64,000 nt of DNA, taken from assembly GCF_014041935.1 (NCBI RefSeq), contig NZ_CP059491.1, positions 3,038,001 to 3,102,000 on the forward strand, read 5' to 3'. Within the stretch, counting starts at the first letter, position 1; the number at the start of each line of letters is the position of its first letter. A program made the position numbers and the translations under genes. This document shows, piece by piece, positions 60,501 through 64,000 of the stretch. The notes under the pieces are model-generated. The model worked only from the letters and a program-made list of their open reading frames with translations, had not been told where the DNA came from and made no database searches. The stretch comes from Gordonia jinghuaiqii (GTDB taxonomy: Bacteria > Actinomycetota > Actinomycetes > Mycobacteriales > Mycobacteriaceae).

Positions 60501-63500
60501 CGCGGCGTCAGCATCCGTCCGACGCCCGCCGCGTCGCTGTTGCCGACCGCCGCCACGAAGCTCGCGACCGTCGGGTTCTCGAACAGGAGCGCGAGCGCGA
60601 CGCGTTGTCCGATGTGCTGCTCGACGCGGTAGGTCACCTTGGTCGCCGAGAGCGAGCTGCCGCCGAGTTCGAAGAAGCCGTCGTGCACGCTGACCTCTCG
60701 CAGCCCGAGCACATCGGCGAAGATCTGTGCGACCACCGCCTCGAGACGGCTTCGCGGCGCGACGTACTCGCGCGCCGGCGAGATCTCGACCGCGGGCAGG
60801 GCTCGACGATCGACCTTCCCGGTTCGTGTCACCGGCAGCGCGTCGAGCACCTGAACCGTGTGCGGCACGAGATGCCCGGGCAGACGCGCGACGGCGTGGT
60901 CGAGGATGTCCTCGGGAGCGGGCGCGCGGCCGGCCACCGCGGTCACATAGGACACCAGAACCGTGTCGCCCGCCGGGGTCAGTGCACCGACGCTCACCGC
61001 GTTCTCGACGTCGGGATGGGTGACGAGGACCCCGTCGACCTCACCCGGCTCCACCCGCATGCCGCGGATCTTGATCTGGAAGTCGTTGCGCCCGTGATAG
61101 ATCAGCTCATTCGACCGGGTCAGGCTGACCAGGTCGCCGGTGCGGTACATGCGCGCGCCGGCGTCGAACGGGTCCGCGACGAACCGGGTGGCGGACTGAT
61201 CGGGACGTCCGTGATAGCCACGCCCGAGCACCCGGCCCGACAGGTACAGCTCGCCGATGACTCCGGGCGGCACCGGACGCAGACCCGCATCGAGGACCTT
61301 GATCCCGGCCCCGGAGATCGGTCCGCCGATGGTGATCGGCCGATTCGACCGAAGCGGCGCCGAGGTGGTCACCCAGATGGTGGTCTCGGTGGGGCCGTAC
61401 AGGTTCAGCAACGGCCGCCCACCCGCGTCCCACCGCGTCACGAGCTCGGGCGGGCACGCCTCCCCCGCGGTCATCATCACTTCCACGTCGGGAACAGCCG
61501 ACGGTTCGACCGTGGCCAGTGCGGTCGGGGTGGCGATGGCATGGGTGACCCGATGCCGGGCGATGACCGTCTCGAGTTCCGGACCGGCGAACACCTCCGG
61601 CGGGCTGATCACCAACTCGGCACTCGCGCAGACCGCGAGGACGATCTCCCACACCGCGACGTCGAAACCCGGTGCGGCGACGTGCAGTACGCGCGACGCC
61701 GAGGTCACACCGAGCAGCCTCTGCTGCTCGGCGACCATCTCGGCCAGCCCGGCGTGGGTCACCGCCGCAGCCTTGGGCCGTCCGGTCGAACCCGAGGTGA
61801 ACAGGAGATACGCGAGGTCGTCGATGTACATCGGACGAACGCGCTCGTCGTCGGACACGGGATGCGTCGGGCGTCCGGCGATGCTGAGTTCGGCTTCGAG
61901 GTCGTCGAGGTGCCATTCCTCCACGGTCGAGTGGCCGGGCGTGCGCCCCTGTGCCCCGGCGTCGTGCCCGGTGTGCGTCGGGACCGAACCGACGCTGATC
62001 ACCAGGCATGCGCCGCTGTCGGCCAGCATCGCGGCACGCCGCGCAGCCGGCAGCCGTGGATCGACCATGACGAACGCGGCTCCGCTCATCGCCACCCCGA
62101 GCAGCGCGAGAACGGACCGGGGAGACCGCGGAATGCTCACGGCGACGACGTCGCCGGGCCCGAGCCCGCGGTCGATGAGGACACGCGCGATCTGATGGGT
62201 CGCGGTCGACAGCTCCGACCAGTTGAGCGTGCCCGCCCCGGTCAGTGCCGCCGAGGCCGGGTCGGCGGCGGCGATGCCCGCGGCGATCAGGTCGGCGAGC
62301 GTGGACTCACGCTGTACACCCCGAGGGGGTTCGGTGAGGGCACGCACCATCGCGGGTTCGAGCAGGTCGAGCGACGCCGTGGCCCGGTCGGGTCCGGCGA
62401 CCATCTGCGTCAGCACCCGACGCAGGTAACCGGCCAGGTCCTGCACCGTTTCCGCGTCGAAGAGATCTGTGGCATAGGCGAATTCGACCGCATAGTCCTC
62501 GGCACGATCGGTCACCGAGACCGTGAGGTCATACTTCGCCGAGGGCACCCGGGCATCGAGGACCTCGGCAGAACCGGTCCAATGCGACAGCGCGGCGAGC
62601 TGATCCGGCTGCACGGTCAACGCGACCTGGAACAGCGGCGAGTGCGACGGCGAGCGGTGCGGCGCCACGGCGTCGACGACGCGCTCGAACGGCACGTCGG
62701 CGTGGCTCATCGCCCGCGCGCAGCGACGGTGGGCCGCGGTGACGAGCTCGCGCACCGTCTCCGCCGGACGGATGGGCGTGCGCAGCACGACGGTGTTGAC
62801 GAACATCCCGACCAGGTCGGCCACGGCAGGGTCGTCGCGGCCGGCGACCGCGGTGCCGATGCTCACGTCGTCGGTCGAGGCGAGCCGGCCGAGAGTGATC
62901 GCCAGGGCCGACTGAAAGACCGCGAACGGCGTGACCGACAGCGACTGCGCCAGCACCCGTATCCGCGCGGTGAGCTCCGCGTCGAGGACGGAGTCGACGT
63001 GGGCGCCCCCGCTCGAGATCACCCGCGGCCGCGGACGATCGGTGGGTAGCTGCAGCAGGTCGGGTGCGCCCTGCAGCTCGGTACGCCAGAACTCCAAGCC
63101 CTCCGCGAGCGCCTCCGACGGCTCCTCAGGGGTCCCCAATGTCGCGGCACGCTCGATCGCCACATCGGCGTACTGCAACGGCAGCGGGGTGAAGGCGGGT
63201 TCCTCACCTGCGCGCCTGGTGTCGTAGGCGGTCATCAGGTCGCGGAGCAGCGGCCGCAGCGAGTGCCCGTCGGCGGCGATGTGATGCAGGACCAACACCA
63301 CCACGTCACCGTCGGGATCACCGGTGATCAGGCGGTAGCGGAACCCGATCTCCTCGGCGAGATCGAATCCCACCTCGGTGACCGCCGAGACGGCGTCATC
63401 CAGGCGGGCCCGGCTGTCGACGCCCGCGGGTGACACCGTCACGACATCGGCGCCGAGTGTCTTCGCGGCGGTGTGCGTGTCGAGGATGCGCTGCTCGGGT

Positions 63501-64000
63501 TCGCCGTCGACCACCGGGAACACCGTGCGCAGGATCTCGTGCCGGTCCACGACGTCGAGGACGGCCGCACGCAGCACGTCGGGATCGACCGCATGAGTCA
63601 GGCGGAGAGCACCGGACATGTTGTAGGTGGATTCCGTCGGCGACATCCTGTTGATGAACCAGAGCCGGGTCTGCGCCTGGGACAACGGGATTCGCGCGGG
63701 TCGCGGTACCGGACCGCGAACGCGGCCAACAGTTGCATCGGCGCCGGTGAACACGGCCCGAGAGGCGAGGTCGGCGAGGTCGTCGCTGTCGAAGACATCC
63801 GTGAGCGCGATCGTCAGCCCGTGACCGATCCGCGCCCGGGACACCATTCGCGCGGCGAGGAGCGAGTCACCGCCCAGCGCGAACAGATTGTCGGTCACGC
63901 TGACGCGCTCACGGCCCAGTGCCTGCGCGACAAGGGCGACGACGGCCTCCTCCGCGGGTGTGCTCGGCTCGCGGTACGTCGACGCCCCGGTGGTGAACTC
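58769..64000 (-). CDS. Non-ribosomal peptide synthetase, 5' end outside window
   Basis: The frame is open to the right edge (1,743 visible residues); the GTG at 63898 is internal because the sequence before it (TPAEEAVVALVAQALG) is a normal A-to-T linker. Visible domains: T (FALGGDSLLAAR), C (HHIAADG), A (TSGSTGRPKA, YGPTETTIW, GKVDRRALP), T (FFELGGSSLSATKV), C (HHINADG), then a C-terminal ~110 residues resembling only the beginning of an A domain. The protein therefore ends with a C domain whose partner A domain is at the start of the next protein. The stop overlaps the next start by 4 bases, so both proteins are made together. Specificity code read by eye for its A domain: DVWIMALIWK, no confident substrate. 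Confidence 0.93.
60520..63720 (-). other. NRPS module C-A-T (first complete module in view)
   Basis: C opens with RIPLSQAQTRLWFIN and has HHIAADG. A core motifs: TSGSTGRPKA, LLNLYGPTETT, RTGDLV, GKVDRR. My reading of the ten-residue pocket is DVWIMALIWK, which I cannot match to a standard amino acid; the pocket is related to that of module A2 in the next protein. T has LGGSSL. Confidence 0.8.
63770..64000 (-). other. NRPS carrier (T) domain of the module entering from the right
   Basis: Phosphopantetheine-binding serine at 63863-63865 in LGGDSL. The GGDS form is often found on carriers followed by epimerisation domains, but here a condensation domain follows directly. Confidence 0.85.

Noticed and set aside
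63860..63870. Epimerisation domain expected after the GGDS carrier at the right edge
   Set aside because: The next domain has condensation-domain motifs (RIPLSQAQTRLWF, HHIAADG) and lacks the E motifs, so no D-residue is inferred there.

Overview
The window comes from a high-GC actinobacterium, most likely a mycolic-acid-producing member of the Mycobacteriales close to Gordonia. This rests on GC-rich codon use, frequent GTG starts, 4-base GTGA/ATGA gene overlaps, and a gene neighbourhood (uvrA, MBL hydrolase, infC-rpmI-rplT-tsnR, pheST, argCJBDFR-GH, and an Rv1683-like lipase/acyl-CoA ligase) that I recall as the Mycobacterium tuberculosis Rv1637-Rv1683 order. Genus-level assignment is inference.

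Layout. 1-2361: fused hydrolase/AMP-binding protein, running off the left edge. 2445-11324: arginine biosynthesis cluster, all on the minus strand, transcribed argC-argJ-argB-argD-argF-argR-(164 bp gap)-argG-argH. A pair of ArgR-box-like sites and a leaderless-type promoter sit directly on the argC start. 11401-14998: pheS-pheT. 15072-16499 and 16657-17517: a divergent membrane acyltransferase and an alpha/beta hydrolase, the latter ending at a strong hairpin. 17602-22340: tex, an rRNA-methyltransferase-like gene, and rplT-rpmI-infC (infC apparently starts at AUC). 22675-32474: small conserved genes, uvrA, an MBL hydrolase, a putative lipoprotein, a DoxX-like protein with an unusual 11-residue repeat tail, and a coupled pair of a small GSN-motif protein and a HelR/HelD-type RNA-polymerase-associated ATPase.

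32511-64000: two overlapping non-ribosomal peptide synthetase genes on the minus strand, filling half of the window. The upstream one is incomplete at its 5' end. The downstream one encodes 8,753 residues and ends in a thioesterase. Read in assembly order, the visible line is T | C-A-T | C (end of first protein) // A-T | C-A-T | C-A-T-E | C-A-T | C-A-T | C-A-T | C-A-T | C-(A remnant)-T-TE. Eight intact adenylation domains are visible. Two adjacent ones have a serine specificity code and are encoded by DNA-identical 1,404-bp blocks with codon use unlike the rest of the gene. The final module has lost the catalytic part of its A domain, and one module is split between C and A across the gene boundary with related partial-A-like segments on both sides. 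No MbtH, tailoring or transport gene is in view. They, and the start of the line, should lie to the right. The peptide product cannot be named from this window.
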